From contig DATLJB010000090.1 in assembly GCA_035539075.1 (NCBI GenBank), forward strand, positions 1-5,669: 5,669 nucleotides of DNA, written 5' to 3'. The stretch comes from Dongia_B sp035539075 (GTDB lineage: Bacteria; Pseudomonadota; Alphaproteobacteria; Dongiales; Dongiaceae). Below, piece by piece: positions 4,913 to 5,669 of the stretch (positions within the stretch are counted from its first letter, which is position 1; the number at the start of each line of letters is the position of its first letter). The notes below the pieces were generated by a model, which had not been told where the DNA came from, searched no databases, and was given only the letters and a program-made list of their open reading frames with translations. A program made the translations under genes and the position numbers.

Positions 4913-5669
4913 TTGGGATGATCTCACAGCGGCAGCGATCGCGGGCAAGTTGAACCGCCGCGATTTCCTGTTGCGGGCAAGCGCGCTGGGCGTCACCGCC
5001 ACGATGGCGAGTTCGCTCTTGTCGCGCACGGCGCTTGCCGATACCCCGAAGAAGGGCGGCACGCTGAAATTGGGTCTCGCCGGCGGCAGCACCACCGACA
5101 GCCTTGATCCGCGTACCTACACCGATACGGTCGCTTTCAACGTCGGCTATCAGATCATGAACGGTCTGCTGGAAGTCGATCCGAAGAAGCAGATTCAGCC
5201 GGAGCTGCTGGAAAGCTGGACAATCGAGCCGGGCGCCAAGAAGTGGGTCTTCAAGGTGCGCCAGGGCGTCACCTTCCACAACGGCAAGACCCTCGACGCC
5301 GAGGATATTCTCTACTCGCTGAACCTGCATCGCGGCGATTCCAAGTCGCCGATGGTCGGGCCGCTGAAGAATGTCACCGACGCCAAGGTCACCGACAAGA
5401 ACGAGATCACCATCACGCTGGCGGAAGGCGACGTCGACCTGCTTTACGTGCTGGCCGACTATCACCTCCTCGTGGTGCCGAAGGATTTCACCGATTGGTC
5501 GAAGCCGATCGGCACCGGCGCCTATGAGCTGGACGCCTGGGAGCCGGGCGTGCGCGCGGCGACGAAGCGCGCCAAGGGCGATTACTGGAAGGCCGGTCGC
5601 GGCAATGTCGACGGCATCGAGATCACGGTCATCAACGACGCCGCTCAGCGCATGAACGCGCTGATCACG
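4905..5669 (+). CDS. ABC transporter extracellular solute-binding protein family 5 (peptide/oligopeptide type), Tat-exported, N-terminal part
   Basis: The frame is open from an ATG at 4905 to the window end: 255 residues of a protein usually about 500-550 long. GGAGGA (4892-4897) lies seven bases upstream. The N-terminus is a twin-arginine signal: LNRRDFLLRASALG with Arg18-Arg19, a hydrophobic stretch, then a likely cleavage after ALA (43-45). The mature part begins with GGTLKLGL and DSLDPRTYTDTVAFNVGYQI. It then shows the family 5 signature, PELLESW followed by KKWVFKVRQGVTFHNGKTLD and AEDILYSLNLHRG, and later PIGTGAYELDAW. Such periplasmic proteins hand peptides, opines, sugars or other solutes to a membrane ABC permease, whose genes are expected to the right of the window. 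Tat export of this family is common in Rhizobiales. The ligand cannot be deduced; with the esterase and BKACE nearby, a non-peptide ligand is possible (inference). Confidence 0.93.
   Translation, partial: MSDWDDLTAAAIAGKLNRRDFLLRASALGVTATMASSLLSRTALADTPKKGGTLKLGLAGGSTTDSLDPRTYTDTVAFNVGYQIMNGLLEVDPKKQIQPELLESWTIEPGAKKWVFKVRQGVTFHNGKTLDAEDILYSLNLHRGDSKSPMVGPLKNVTDAKVTDKNEITITLAEGDVDLLYVLADYHLLVVPKDFTDWSKPIGTGAYELDAWEPGVRAATKRAKGDYWKAGRGNVDGIEITVINDAAQRMNALIT

Noticed and set aside
4899..5465. 188-codon minus-strand frame opposite the solute-binding protein
   Set aside because: Antisense shadow of a family 5 binding protein with signal peptide and signature motifs.

Overview
The window is typical of a GC-rich alphaproteobacterium, most likely Rhizobiales/Hyphomicrobiales. 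This rests on codon use, a GlxA-type AraC regulator beside a BKACE enzyme, a LuxR regulator of a type common in alphaproteobacteria, and a Tat-exported family 5 solute-binding protein. It holds five genes, two of them cut by the window edges. No RNA gene, insertion sequence, CRISPR array or attachment site could be supported.

Left half, all on the minus strand. The N-terminal 167 residues of a beta-keto acid cleavage enzyme (BKACE, DUF849, 'Kce' family) run off the left edge (1-502). Behind it in the same direction lies a GlxA/CdhR-type regulator with a DJ-1/GATase1-like sensor domain and an AraC helix-turn-helix (647-1660). This pair is characteristic of carnitine or related quaternary-amine catabolism, where the BKACE splits 3-dehydrocarnitine with acetyl-CoA. 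The 144-bp gap between them contains a dyad and an 8-bp direct repeat spaced 42 bp, which look like operators. Further upstream on the same strand is a LuxR-type regulator without an acyl-homoserine-lactone domain (1851-3020); its start is moved from an upstream GTG to an ATG with a good ribosome binding site.

Centre. A 661-bp region (3021-3681) separates the LuxR gene from a divergent gene on the plus strand. It holds an AT-rich stretch, a hairpin followed by eight T, three related AAAGCGG-type motifs, and two tandem dyads just before the plus-strand gene. I see no convincing protein gene in it.

Right half, plus strand. A complete HSL-type (family IV) alpha/beta hydrolase (3682-4623) has an intact HGGG oxyanion motif and Ser/Asp/His triad. 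After 281 bp comes the start of a Tat-dependent extracellular solute-binding protein family 5 (4905 to the right edge), probably the first gene of an ABC uptake operon. Its leader holds a candidate promoter with an overlapping inverted repeat, a further dyad, and a possible 15-codon leader peptide whose stop overlaps the transporter start.

Working picture (inference): an accessory catabolic locus in which an ABC importer takes up a compound, an intracellular esterase removes an acyl group, and a BKACE branch degrades the released beta-keto/quaternary-amine acid, under two local regulators. The link between the halves rests only on proximity; the two transcription units could be unrelated. No clearly new system is visible. 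The most unusual material is regulatory: the transporter leader and the long divergent control region.
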